A stretch of DNA of 64,000 nucleotides from the NCBI GenBank assembly GCA_020636095.1, contig JACJYN010000007.1, positions 310,001-374,000 of the forward strand, written 5' to 3'. A program made the translations under genes and the position numbers. Positions within the stretch are counted from its first letter, which is position 1, and each line of letters starts with the position of its first letter. The notes under the pieces were generated by a model. It was not told where the DNA came from. It did no database searches and saw only the letters and a list, made by a program, of their open reading frames with translations. Of this stretch, positions 1 to 9,400 are shown in pieces. Source of the DNA: Lewinellaceae bacterium (GTDB lineage: Bacteria > Bacteroidota > Bacteroidia > Chitinophagales > Saprospiraceae).

Positions 1-38
1 TAAAATAAAAATTCGGATACTGTACTATGGTTTGACGC

Positions 39-69
39 TTGCCGCCAGGCTTGTAGATAGCTATCTTTA
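39..69 (+). promoter_or_regulatory. candidate Bacteroidota promoter upstream of DoxX gene
   Basis: A TTG at 39-41 is followed after 20 nt by TATCTTTA at 62-69, seven of eight matches to the Bacteroidota -7 box TAnnTTTG. The start codon of the next gene is at 96, leaving a leader of about 20 nt. The window begins only 38 bases upstream, so the context is limited. Confidence 0.35.
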
Positions 70-95
70 AGAGTTTGTAAACCAACTACATACCT

Positions 96-590
96 ATGCA
101 ATATTCAAAAAATCAGCTTTTCTTCCTGGCCTCCCTCAGGATACTCATTGGCTGGCACTTCCTGTACGAAGGCCTGATCAAGGTGTTCAACCCGGGCTGG
201 ACTTCCAAGGCGTATTTGCTGAGTGCGGAGGGCCCCTTATCCTTTTTCTTCAAATGGCTGGGCGGCAGCGCCCTGGCCGATGCGGCGGACATCATCACCA
301 TAATACTGCTTATCGGCATCGGCCTGGCGCTTGTACTGGGCGCTTTTGAAAAACTGGCTGCCTTTGCCGGTATCGCCCTGCTGGCCATGTTCTACCTTTC
401 TCACCCCCCTATACCTGGATTGGAAAACGCCGGCCCGGCAGAAGGCAACTACTTTCTCGTCAATAAAAACCTGATTGAGATGGCCGCTCTGGGGGTGTTG
501 GCCTTCTTCCCCAGCAGCCACCTGGTGGGGCTGGTGTATTATTTTAAAAAGCAAGACGATGAAACGGTGGGGCAACATACCGCCGGCTAA
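96..590 (+). CDS. DoxX-family membrane protein
   Basis: A 164-residue inner-membrane protein with about four hydrophobic helices. The N-terminal pattern RILIGWHFLYEGLIK and the later LLIGIGLALVLGAFEKLAA match the DoxX/YphA-type four-helix family. DoxX proteins were named from a thiosulfate:quinone oxidoreductase subunit, but most members have no defined substrate and some sit in redox or detoxification modules. The gene ends 24 nt before the oxidoreductase at 615 on the same strand, so the two are probably co-transcribed. The family call is good; the specific function is unknown. Confidence 0.8.
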   Translation: MQYSKNQLFFLASLRILIGWHFLYEGLIKVFNPGWTSKAYLLSAEGPLSFFFKWLGGSALADAADIITIILLIGIGLALVLGAFEKLAAFAGIALLAMFYLSHPPIPGLENAGPAEGNYFLVNKNLIEMAALGVLAFFPSSHLVGLVYYFKKQDDETVGQHTAG

Positions 591-614
591 ATTAGAACAC
601 AAAAAATCAGGACA

Positions 615-2222
615 ATGAGCAAGGAAAAACAATCTCCCGATAATAGCAGAAGAAGAGCCCTTAAAGGATTGGCGGGCCTGCCCTTTGTCGGAGGCATACT
701 GATCGGGGCTTACGCCGAAAGCCGCAAGCGGAAACTGGCGAAGCGTAATATTCTTGAAGCCTTAAACATCAACGCCACGCGCCCGGAATCCACGGCGGAT
801 ATGTCGGGGGACCCCATTAGGGTGGGCATTATCGGCTTCGGTGGGCGGGGCAGCCACCTGGTGCGGCTGCTGGGTTACGCCACGCCTTCCTGGTTCGAAC
901 GCATGAAGGAGGAAGAGAATGAGGGCGCCATAAAAGCTTTCCAGGAGCAGGAAAACCTGAATGTGCAACTCACCGGTGTTTGCGATGTGTTCGACGTGTA
1001 CGCCGAAGAGGCCGTCGCTGCTTTCCCCGGCTGTAAGCGCTACCGCAACTACGAGGAGATGCTGGAAAGCCCGGATATCGATGCGGTGGTTATCGCTACG
1101 CCCGACCACTGGCATGCGCCCATATCGATTGCAGCGCTGCAGGCCAACAAACACGTCTACGTAGAAAAACCTATGACCCACAATATCGGGGAGACCTACG
1201 CGCTGCAGGAAGCCGTCCGCAATTCGAAAGCGGTGTTTCAGGTGGGCCACCAGCATCGGCAGACCCAAAGCTTCATCACCGCCCGGGATATCATCAAAAA
1301 GAAAGTGCTGGGCCATGTCTCTCTGGTGCAAACCAATACCAACCGCAACGACGACAACGGCGCCTGGCAGTACGACATTCACGAAAAGGCCAGCCCTCAG
1401 ACCATCGACTGGGATCAGTTCCTGGGCGGCGCTCCGAAGATTCCCTTCAATAAGGAACATTTCTTCCGTTGGCGCAAATGGTGGGCCTACGGTTCCGGCC
1501 TGTCCGGCGACCTGATGACCCACGATTATGACCGCATCAACTGCGTGCTGGAAATGGGGATGCCGAAGTACGTCTCCGCTTCCGGTGGCATTTACACCCA
1601 CCACGACGGCCGCGAGGTGCCGGATGTTTTCCAGGTGGCGATGGAGTATCCGGATTTTTCGGTAGGCACCAGCCGCCCGAAAGGCATCGAAAGGGGTATG
1701 ACTTTTTTGTACAGCGCTACGCTGGGCAACCAGTTTAACCGGAGCACCATCCTGATGGGCCACGACGGCACCATGGAATTGGGCAACACCCTGACGATCT
1801 ATGCGGACCCCGGCTCTACCCGCTACGCCAGCATGATCGAATCCAACCTCATCCAACCGGAAATTCCTATTTATTCCTATAATCCGGAAGCAGAAGAGGT
1901 AGACGCCATCACCTCGGCCACCGCCAAATACTTTGCCGATAAGGGCTTGTTGTGGACCTACCGCGACGGTAAGCGCGTCGATTCGGCCCTGCTGCACCTC
2001 AAGGAGTGGCTGGGCGCTATCCGCCACGGTACCCCCGTCAGTTGCGGTATCAGGGAAGGTTTCGAAGAAGCCATGACCGCCCACATGGGAGGGCTATCCT
2101 GGAAGATCGGCCGGCGCATCGAGTGGGACGCTGCCCGGCAGGAGATCATTGCCTTGCCCGGAGAGGATCTCGATGAGATACTGCTGTCGACCAGGGTAGG
2201 GGAATATGCGATGGAGACGTAG
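615..2222 (+). CDS. Gfo/Idh/MocA-family oxidoreductase with Tat-like signal
   Basis: A 535-residue NAD(P)-dependent oxidoreductase. The N-terminus has a twin-arginine-like motif (RRRALKGL, residues 12-19) followed by a hydrophobic stretch, as in the secreted Gfo/Idh/MocA proteins common in Bacteroidota and Planctomycetes. The Rossmann glycine motif GFGGRG lies near residues 74-79 and the conserved EKP is at residues 184-186. It is longer than the roughly 350-residue core because of the export region and C-terminal extensions. Likely substrates are sugars or inositol-type polyols, but nothing here fixes the substrate. It follows the DoxX gene by 24 nt. Confidence 0.85.
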   Translation: MSKEKQSPDNSRRRALKGLAGLPFVGGILIGAYAESRKRKLAKRNILEALNINATRPESTADMSGDPIRVGIIGFGGRGSHLVRLLGYATPSWFERMKEEENEGAIKAFQEQENLNVQLTGVCDVFDVYAEEAVAAFPGCKRYRNYEEMLESPDIDAVVIATPDHWHAPISIAALQANKHVYVEKPMTHNIGETYALQEAVRNSKAVFQVGHQHRQTQSFITARDIIKKKVLGHVSLVQTNTNRNDDNGAWQYDIHEKASPQTIDWDQFLGGAPKIPFNKEHFFRWRKWWAYGSGLSGDLMTHDYDRINCVLEMGMPKYVSASGGIYTHHDGREVPDVFQVAMEYPDFSVGTSRPKGIERGMTFLYSATLGNQFNRSTILMGHDGTMELGNTLTIYADPGSTRYASMIESNLIQPEIPIYSYNPEAEEVDAITSATAKYFADKGLLWTYRDGKRVDSALLHLKEWLGAIRHGTPVSCGIREGFEEAMTAHMGGLSWKIGRRIEWDAARQEIIALPGEDLDEILLSTRVGEYAMET

Positions 2223-2235
2223 TTTGCTTACTTGT

Positions 2236-2273
2236 GATTCGGGATTCGCTGGCAAATTACCGAATCCCGAATC
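2236..2273. terminator. inverted repeat between convergent genes
   Basis: The 13-bp arms 2236-2248 (GATTCGGGATTCG) and 2261-2273 are perfect inverted copies with a 12-nt loop. They lie between the convergent ends of the oxidoreductase (2222) and the small gene at 2286, so a bidirectional terminator role is plausible, although no long T-tract follows. The same words make up the array at 49.7-50.5 kb. Confidence 0.4.
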
Positions 2274-2285
2274 CCAAATCGTAGA

Positions 2286-2552
2286 TCACGAACTCCCCCC
2301 CTTAACCTCCTCGATCTTATCGGCGATCTTCAGCGCCCAGACCATCTGTTTGGAGGAGGGGTGGCTGTTGTAGAGCGCCTTTTTACGGGCGGCCATGAGG
2401 CAGCCGCGCTCCTCGAAAGAGAGTTGCTTTTTGTTCTCCGGCAACAGAGACCAGTCAATAAATTCCTGCCATTCATCGGCGGAGTAAAACTCGAAGTCAG
2501 ACTTTAATACCTCCAGGTCGGTGGGGTCGGAGAGGTCGTATTCTCGGGACAT
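2286..2552 (-). CDS. hypothetical acidic 88-residue protein
   Basis: The start MSREYDLSDP at 2552 is preferred to the upstream in-frame start at 2657, because the extra N-terminal residues do not look like protein and cross low-complexity sequence. The product is small, soluble, acidic and aromatic-rich, with no signal peptide and no recognised motif. It faces away from the 2.9-19 kb cluster, with about 400 bp of A/T-rich sequence between them, and is not obviously part of it. Function is unknown. Confidence 0.6.
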   Translation of the reverse strand: MSREYDLSDPTDLEVLKSDFEFYSADEWQEFIDWSLLPENKKQLSFEERGCLMAARKKALYNSHPSSKQMVWALKIADKIEEVKGGSS

Positions 2553-2957
2553 ATTATTTTGTTTTGGACGGCAAGTTAAAACATTTGGAGGAGGCTTGCC
2601 AATTGCTTTGTAGGTTTGTAATCTGCAAGCAGAATACAACAATGCCGTTCCTGACATTTACATGCCGACTTAGTCCCCTTTTATCGTGAAAAAGCAAAAG
2701 TGTAGGAACCAACAACTATTTTGGGCGAATTATTGTAACCTATTTGTTTGAAGGTTTAAAATTCTTTTTTACCTTACCGGCTAGGAATATTACAACTTTC
2801 CGATTCTCTATACTAAAGGAAAATCTTCTTTTAATCGCTATAATTTTTCTGAATACTAGATGAGCTTAGTCGAATGAGTAGATTTCATTGCCGTTTGCTC
2901 ATTTTCAGGCTATAGTGCCATGATCAACTGATGGTTATTGGATATAAACCACTTGAG
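2553..2957. other. A/T-rich intergenic region upstream of the 2.9-19 kb cluster
   Basis: About 400 bp without a convincing gene. It separates the divergent 88-residue gene from the cluster and must contain the cluster promoter. I found no exact TAnnTTTG box; TATTTTGG near 2717 and TTTG words near 2750 are partial matches only. Base composition drops toward A/T here compared with the genes on the left, which fits a left boundary of acquired DNA (inference). Confidence 0.4.
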
Positions 2958-4553
2958 ATGCAATTGCCACGCCTGCTTTACGCCTGCTTTATGATCTTTT
3001 TCGTTTTTGGAACTTCAGGTTGCAGGAACGAAGACGAAAAGGATGATGGTATGAGGGCTTTCAATCGAAAAGTTAAAACCTTTCTTAATGACAGTGTTAT
3101 TACGACAGAGGAATGCACTGAACTCGAGAATATCGTTATTTCTAGTGAAATGCTGAGCAATCGTTTTGGAGATCTTTCCCGGCTAAAATCCCATCTTGAA
3201 AACATGGCGGCGCAACTAGCTAAAAGTAAGCGCAGTGATATTACCCTACCTATTGATTTTAACTGCCCGGACTTTCAAGCTGTGGATAATTCCGGGGAAG
3301 TTCAAAGCGAACAGGAAGATGGGGAGGAAAAGGACGCGCTGAGTTTCAACTTCTATATTGAAAATTCAGGCAGTATGTATGGATACCTGAATGATAATAC
3401 TGCCTTCAAAGATGTCATTCTGGGCTTAATGACAAAGATTGACCGCTACGATGAGCCCCTCAATTTGTGGTTTGTCAATGACGCCATTTACCCGGCAACT
3501 GATAAAGAAAAGGACCTTGCCACTCCAGTTAGGGAGACTTTCGACCACTTCATTAAGTATCTCAATCCGCAGAGCCTGAGTAATATTGGCAATGTAAAAA
3601 ACAGTAACCTCACCGATGTGTTGAGCATGGTCATCAAAAAGGCGGCTGAAGACGGTAAACCGGCTATTCTTTTTTCTGATTTCATCTTCTCCATAGGGAA
3701 CAGCAGTAATGTCAGGAGGGAACTCGCCTCGCAAGAGCATGGGATAACGCTGGTTATTCATGACAATAAACTCAAGGAAAATGGGGTGGGTTTCCTGCTC
3801 ATGAAGTTTACTTCGAAGTTCACCGGTAATTATTATACATACAACAATAACCGGATTCCCTTAAAAGAGGCCGATCGCCCCTACTATGTCTGGGTAATTG
3901 GCAAGGCTGGCCTTCTGGAAGAGTTTATCCAAAAATACGAAGTCGAGTCGTTAAACGGCTATAAAAACCATGTAAATATCTTTAGTGCAGGTGAAAGCTC
4001 TGGCCATTATTCTATTCTCAGGAAGACGAATGCAAAGGGCCGGTTTAACCTGGTGGAAAGAGGGGCTGAAGTCATTCAGGCCATTGAAGACATTGAATAC
4101 TCAACCCGTAACGGGAAGGAGTTTCAGTTTAGTGTTGCGGTTGATTTGTCCAAGCTGTCATTATCTGAAGAATATCTGTCCAATAAATCCAATTGGACAG
4201 TGAAGACCGAATATGAAGACCCCTTTGTAATTGAATCCATCAGAAAGATAAGCCTGAAAGATGTAGATAACCTGGACCGGAGGTATCTTGGGGATGCCAA
4301 CTACCTGATTACCCTGCATACCGAAAGCCTGAATTCTGGAAAGCAGGATTTGACGTTGACCTTGAGTAAGAAGCTGCCGCAGTGGATAAATGACTCTTCA
4401 ACTGACAATGACCTCAACATGTCCGAAGGAAGTAGTAATTTGCAAAAGACCTTTGGTTTTGAGGATCTGGTCCGGGGCGTTTGGGAAGATTATAAGCCAC
4501 TTGGCGGAGAAGAAGACTATTACTTCAAGATTCATTTACAATTGGAGCGATAA
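2958..4553 (+). CDS. vWA-like lipoprotein, first gene of the cytoskeletal-stator cluster
   Basis: The start at 2958 gives a clean lipoprotein signal (hydrophobic helix, then TSGC with Cys22), so the in-frame ATG at 2931 is not used here. The mature protein has 510 residues. Residues 132-140 read FYIENSGSM, resembling the DxSxS metal site (MIDAS) of von Willebrand factor A domains with Glu in place of Asp. ILFSDF at 237-242 resembles the later Asp-bearing strand. The C-terminal half is beta-rich and unassigned. A membrane-anchored periplasmic or outer-membrane sensor or scaffold is likely. It precedes the membrane protein at 4571 by 17 nt. The lipoprotein call is strong; the vWA call rests on two motifs. 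Confidence 0.65.
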   Translation: MQLPRLLYACFMIFFVFGTSGCRNEDEKDDGMRAFNRKVKTFLNDSVITTEECTELENIVISSEMLSNRFGDLSRLKSHLENMAAQLAKSKRSDITLPIDFNCPDFQAVDNSGEVQSEQEDGEEKDALSFNFYIENSGSMYGYLNDNTAFKDVILGLMTKIDRYDEPLNLWFVNDAIYPATDKEKDLATPVRETFDHFIKYLNPQSLSNIGNVKNSNLTDVLSMVIKKAAEDGKPAILFSDFIFSIGNSSNVRRELASQEHGITLVIHDNKLKENGVGFLLMKFTSKFTGNYYTYNNNRIPLKEADRPYYVWVIGKAGLLEEFIQKYEVESLNGYKNHVNIFSAGESSGHYSILRKTNAKGRFNLVERGAEVIQAIEDIEYSTRNGKEFQFSVAVDLSKLSLSEEYLSNKSNWTVKTEYEDPFVIESIRKISLKDVDNLDRRYLGDANYLITLHTESLNSGKQDLTLTLSKKLPQWINDSSTDNDLNMSEGSSNLQKTFGFEDLVRGVWEDYKPLGGEEDYYFKIHLQLER

Positions 4554-4570
4554 CGAAAAATGCGACTTAT

Positions 4571-4978
4571 ATGAATGACTTTTTTGCCAACCTATTTGAA
4601 TTGTGGGGAATCAACATGACGGAGATATCAGATAGCCTCTATGATTACAACCTGTATTCAACGATAGGCGGCTTGATGATGGTTACTTGCCTGATGGTGT
4701 TCATTATTTATTATTACATCATCAATTCGCCTGACTTCAACAAAAAGGGGCACTGGTTGATCGTTACGGCTTTGACAGGCATCTTTGTAGCCATTGTTTC
4801 CTTGATTATTCTTAATAAGAAGTTTACATTCGAAGAACTGGGCTATTTATTTGGAGACTATATTCAATTTACGCTTACCGTTCTGTTCTTTACAATGGCG
4901 ACTTTTTTTGTGTTCTCGCTCCTCGGTAAACATTGGAGTACCAACTGCAAGGATACTCCAATTCGAACCCGGAGATAA
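4571..4978 (+). CDS. three-helix membrane protein of unknown function
   Basis: A 135-residue protein with three hydrophobic segments at about residues 33-53, 63-82 and 95-118 and a short basic C-terminus. No family was recognised. It sits between the vWA-like lipoprotein (17 nt upstream) and the tubulin-like gene (14 nt downstream), so it probably belongs to the same complex as an inner-membrane subunit linking the envelope and cytoplasmic parts (inference). Confidence 0.6.
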   Translation: MNDFFANLFELWGINMTEISDSLYDYNLYSTIGGLMMVTCLMVFIIYYYIINSPDFNKKGHWLIVTALTGIFVAIVSLIILNKKFTFEELGYLFGDYIQFTLTVLFFTMATFFVFSLLGKHWSTNCKDTPIRTRR

Positions 4979-4992
4979 AATAATGCTATCCT

Positions 4993-6495
4993 ATGTCTAA
5001 TTACAGTTATCCGAAGCTTTTTCTTTTTTGTATTGGGGGTACCGGTTCGCGTGTACTTAAAGCTCTTACCTTCCTCATGGCTGCTGGAGTGGATATTAAA
5101 GCAAGTCAGATTATACCTATCATTATTGATCCGGATCGGGCGAACGGAGATGTCACCCGAACGATTGAAATACTGAATAAATACCGGGATGTGCGCTCCA
5201 AGCTGGAATTTGACCGGAATAAATTCTTCAATGCGGAATTTCAGACCCTCAACAGTCTTGACGTAGCGACGGGCGAAGGCAAAGAGGTAGGTTCGACTAC
5301 TGCCGAAGGTTTTCGCTTCGGTATTGATGGGACAAAAGAAGGCCGGTTCAAGGATTTCATTGCCTTTGACAAATTGCAAGGCGCCAATCGTGCGCTGCTT
5401 TCGGCCCTTTTTACGGAAGAAAACCTGGATGCTGAACTGAAGGCCGGCTTTAAAGGCAACCCCCATATGGGTAGCGTCGTCCTCAACCGCTTTTCGGAAT
5501 CAGAGGATTTTAACTTTTTTGCTTCCCGTTTTAGCCAGAACGACCGGGTGTTTATTGTGAGTTCAATTTTCGGAGGAACAGGGGCGGCGGGATTCCCCCT
5601 TCTGGTGAAGAACATCCGTTCGCCGAGAACTTCCCTGCGCAACCCCGAATGGATCAAGAACGCCCGCTTGGGAGCAATAACCGTAAAACCATATTTCGGG
5701 GTCAAGCAAGTGGATGATAGTAAGATCAACTCCGGCACTTTTATTTCGAAGACGAAAGCCGCGCTGGAATATTACCATAGCAATATTACCGGCAATAATT
5801 CCCTGAATGCGTTATATTATCTGGGAGATACCCTAACGCTGGATTACAACTACAATGAAGGTGAGATGGGCCAGAAAAATATGGCGCATCTCATAGAGTT
5901 CCTGGGTGCGATGGCGGTCATTGACTTTATGGGCCTTGAAGACCACAGCTTGGTAACGGAAGATAGCAAAGCTATCAACCCGATCTATAAAGAGTACGGC
6001 CTGAACGGCGATGTAAAGACTGTAACGGTTAAAAACCTGGGCCGTCAGACCCGGAATCGCGTGTTTAAGCCGCTTACTCAATATACCTACTCTTATTTGT
6101 ATTGGAGCCGCAACCTTTCTTCTTTCCCGTCAAACCAACCGTGGACAAAAGGGTTTGACGATTCTTTCCTCACCTCTCAATTTTTCGATGACGACCTCCG
6201 CCAGTTCAATCGGCGGTACGAAGAGTGGCTAAATGAAATGGGGCTAAACGAGAGAGGGCTTAAACTGTTTCGGCTGGATATGGGCCACGGCTTGCTACAT
6301 CAGGTAATTGAAGGTATCAAACACCGGAAAAAAGGGCTGTTCGCCAAAGAAAGATGGAGCTTTTCGGAGTTCGAAGGATATCTAAACAGCGTGGACGGAA
6401 AAGTGAGGGCCACTGCCTTGCCAGCTTTGTTTATGGAGCTGTTTTATATGGCAACTGAGAAAATTTTTGACGACCGCATTCCAAATTCCAATTAA
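4993..6495 (+). CDS. tubulin/FtsZ-like GTPase-fold protein
   Basis: A 500-residue cytoplasmic protein without signal or membrane helices. The N-terminus LFLFCIGGTGSRV (glycine loop 15-20) and FGGTGAAGFP at 193-202 match the layout of tubulin-like proteins in bacterial conflict and stress clusters: a Rossmann-type first strand, then a tubulin-signature-like glycine-rich loop. It is unlike housekeeping FtsZ, whose signature is GGGTGTG, and the C-terminal third is not recognised. A GTP-binding, possibly polymerising scaffold is inferred. Its stop lies 2 nt before the start of the actin-like gene at 6498, which suggests translational coupling. Confidence 0.65.
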   Translation: MSNYSYPKLFLFCIGGTGSRVLKALTFLMAAGVDIKASQIIPIIIDPDRANGDVTRTIEILNKYRDVRSKLEFDRNKFFNAEFQTLNSLDVATGEGKEVGSTTAEGFRFGIDGTKEGRFKDFIAFDKLQGANRALLSALFTEENLDAELKAGFKGNPHMGSVVLNRFSESEDFNFFASRFSQNDRVFIVSSIFGGTGAAGFPLLVKNIRSPRTSLRNPEWIKNARLGAITVKPYFGVKQVDDSKINSGTFISKTKAALEYYHSNITGNNSLNALYYLGDTLTLDYNYNEGEMGQKNMAHLIEFLGAMAVIDFMGLEDHSLVTEDSKAINPIYKEYGLNGDVKTVTVKNLGRQTRNRVFKPLTQYTYSYLYWSRNLSSFPSNQPWTKGFDDSFLTSQFFDDDLRQFNRRYEEWLNEMGLNERGLKLFRLDMGHGLLHQVIEGIKHRKKGLFAKERWSFSEFEGYLNSVDGKVRATALPALFMELFYMATEKIFDDRIPNSN

Positions 6496-6497
6496 TA

Positions 6498-9400
6498 ATG
6501 AGTAAGGAACAAGTAAAAAGGCAGTATAAGGTCCTTAGACTTTTTAAAGGAGGCAGCGAGCCCACCGATGACTGGCACCGTATTGATAATCCTTACGGCC
6601 CCAACGATATTACTAATATTACCGATCCTTCGGGAGCTTCCAGCCGTCATGAGATCACTTCGATACCTTCTCCTTTTGCCAGGATACACCTTTTTGAAAC
6701 GGCCTACCGGATCGTTGTAGAAGAGGCCACCGAAGCTATCCAATCGCTTGGTGACAATACTATTTACCACAAACTGGTATCTGATAGCCTGGATGTTGGT
6801 GAAGTCTTTTTCCGCTTTGACGTCCTTTCCGAACGGTATGACCTGGATATCATTAAATGGAATAAGGAGCGAAACCTTAAGGAACTTAAAGAGAGCCCGT
6901 ATGAAGAACACCACTTGCTGGCGGAAACTTTGAGTTTGTATATTAAGCAGGATGGGGCGATGTCCAATTTCCATACAATGGACAATCTTTTTTTTATCAC
7001 TCTGGACCACAAGATCATCGGTGGTACTTCTCCCTCGACCTTATTCTTTGCCAGCGGCAATGACCTTTCTTTCGCTAACATCGTACAGGGGGAAGATACC
7101 TTCTTTGATGAACATTACTGCCCGCTTTATCGCCGGGACCCCTTATTCCAAAAATATCTGTACGCGCTTTTTACCGTTTATCCTCAATTGAGGGACCATT
7201 TATCGTTCTTTTGGAGGTATCTACTCATTAATCTGCGTCAACTCGAACGAGAAAACAAACCTTTGTTCAAAGAGTTCAATACCTTGGTCACCGCCCAAAC
7301 CTATATACGGCAAGATTTCGAAAAAGAATTCACAAAATGGGAAAATACCAGGAACATTGAAGTGTTGCCGGGCATATCCCATCTAAAAGAGGGAGAACGC
7401 GCCCTTCAGGCAGGCGGGTTTGTTATCGGTTCGGGAAAGTATGGCGGCAAAAAGCCGGTTGTGCTTCAAAATGGTTTTGACCTTCCCCTGGATTATTTTG
7501 GCCGCCCATGGAGTTCTGATATCTCTGTCCCCTTCTACAATGGCAATGAATTAGGGGACCGTTTCATCCCCGGACAAGATTTCAAGTACCCCTACCTAAC
7601 AGTCAGTGATTTTCTGGAACCCTACCTCATCCAGGTACCATACGCTATTGATCATGAGTCCTTTTTCGATGGCAATCCGGAAGGACTCTTCCGGGGGGAT
7701 AAAAACGCCAATGAGCCGCCGGATGACATGTATCTAATCCCTATCAAGAAACAGTTTTTTGACTTTTTTGACGCCGGTTTTCTCCGTGAAAGGACATCAG
7801 ATGGGCGCCCCAAATTCAGAATGGTCAAAACGGGGCTTGATGGTATTCGGGTAGAATTGTTGATCCCCATTGAAGCAGAGGGGCATTACATTACCTTTGA
7901 ACGCCTTTACAAAGCGGATAGCGGCAAACCCGATGAACTAAAAAATGAAGGGTCCATCGTAAAAGGATTGTTCAATCTGGGGTTCTTACCCTTCTCCAAG
8001 CCGGAAGGCATGGTCGAACAATATGTAGGCTTTGTTGACACAGAGGTAATCTTTGATGGCCCGGAAAGCCAGTACAGCCTCAATTTCCTGGAAATTACCG
8101 GACGGGGCTGTGTCGCCCGTTCACCCAAGCACCAAAACATACGTAGTGACGAGGCTAAAGGGCACAAGCACAATGCCAGCTCCAAATATTTCGTCCTGAA
8201 CCAGCGCTACGACCTCATCGAAGTATCTAAGCCCGGTAATATAAAAGGGCTTGCCATTCCCTTAGAGAATACCTTCAGGGAAGGAAAACACCAGTTTACT
8301 TTTGCTATCGATTTTGGTACCACCAATACCCATATTGAGTATGTGATGGACAATGCCGGTATGCCGCGTCCATTTGAGATTACAGAACAAGACCGTCAGT
8401 TGGTTACTTTCTCCGACCGGGTCTGGAACAGTATCGATTACCCACAGTTGGATGAGATCCTGCAGCGGGAATTGGCGCCATACAGGATCGGCGATAGCCA
8501 AAAATACCGTCTTCCCTTGCGTACAGCGACCTCCGAGATCGACAGCCTTAACCATTTTCAGGCAACGGCTTCTCTGGTGGATATTAATATTCCGTTCCAT
8601 TACCAAAAACAATACCTTTTGCCGTCCGAAGTGGTGACTACCAACCTGAAGTGGGTCAGCTTCCGGGGAAAAGAAGGTACGGAAAATAACAATCGGGCCC
8701 GGGCTTTTATAGAGACCATTCTCATCCTGATCAAGAATAAAGTGCTGCTTAACAAAGGCCATATTTCCAAGACGCAGGTCATCTGGTTTTATCCGGCCAG
8801 CATGAGTGTAAATCAAGTCGAGCAATACAAGCGAATTTGGAATGAACTCTACCAGAAGCATTTCGATCCGGACGGTGAAACCCAGGCATTTTCAGAATCT
8901 ATCGCACCTTTTTACAATTACTCCACTACGCAAGTGAAGTCAAAGGAGTTTCCAGTGGTTAATATTGACATTGGAGGGGGAACGACCGATATCGTACTGT
9001 TTTCTAATGATAAGCCATTGTTGCTGACTTCGATGAAATTTGGAGGTAATGTTGTTTTTGGAGATGGCTACGATGACCTGACCATCATCAAAAATGGCTT
9101 TGTTCGAGCCTTTAACGATGATGTCAAGCGCTTTCTCAATGAAAATGAGAGTACGTTGTATGAACTCAACCGGGTTTTTGACCAACTTCTGAGCTCGGCC
9201 AATTCAGTGGAGATCATGAACTTTTTCCTTTCGCTGGAAAACAATAAAGACCTGGAAGACCACCACCTCGAATTCCGGTTCTCGGAAATCCTGGGTACCC
9301 ATGAAAAATTTGGCATTGTATTTCTGGTCTTCTATGGCGCTATTGTTTACCATCTTGCCAAATTGATGAAAGCTGCAGACTGTGAAATGCCCCGCAATAT

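Noticed and set aside
762..2084. 440-codon minus-strand ORF
   Set aside because: Shadow of the Gfo/Idh/MocA gene, which has Rossmann and EKP motifs.
4993..6495. Tubulin-like protein as housekeeping FtsZ
   Set aside because: No GGGTGTG signature, no division-cluster neighbours, and a different length and C-terminus.
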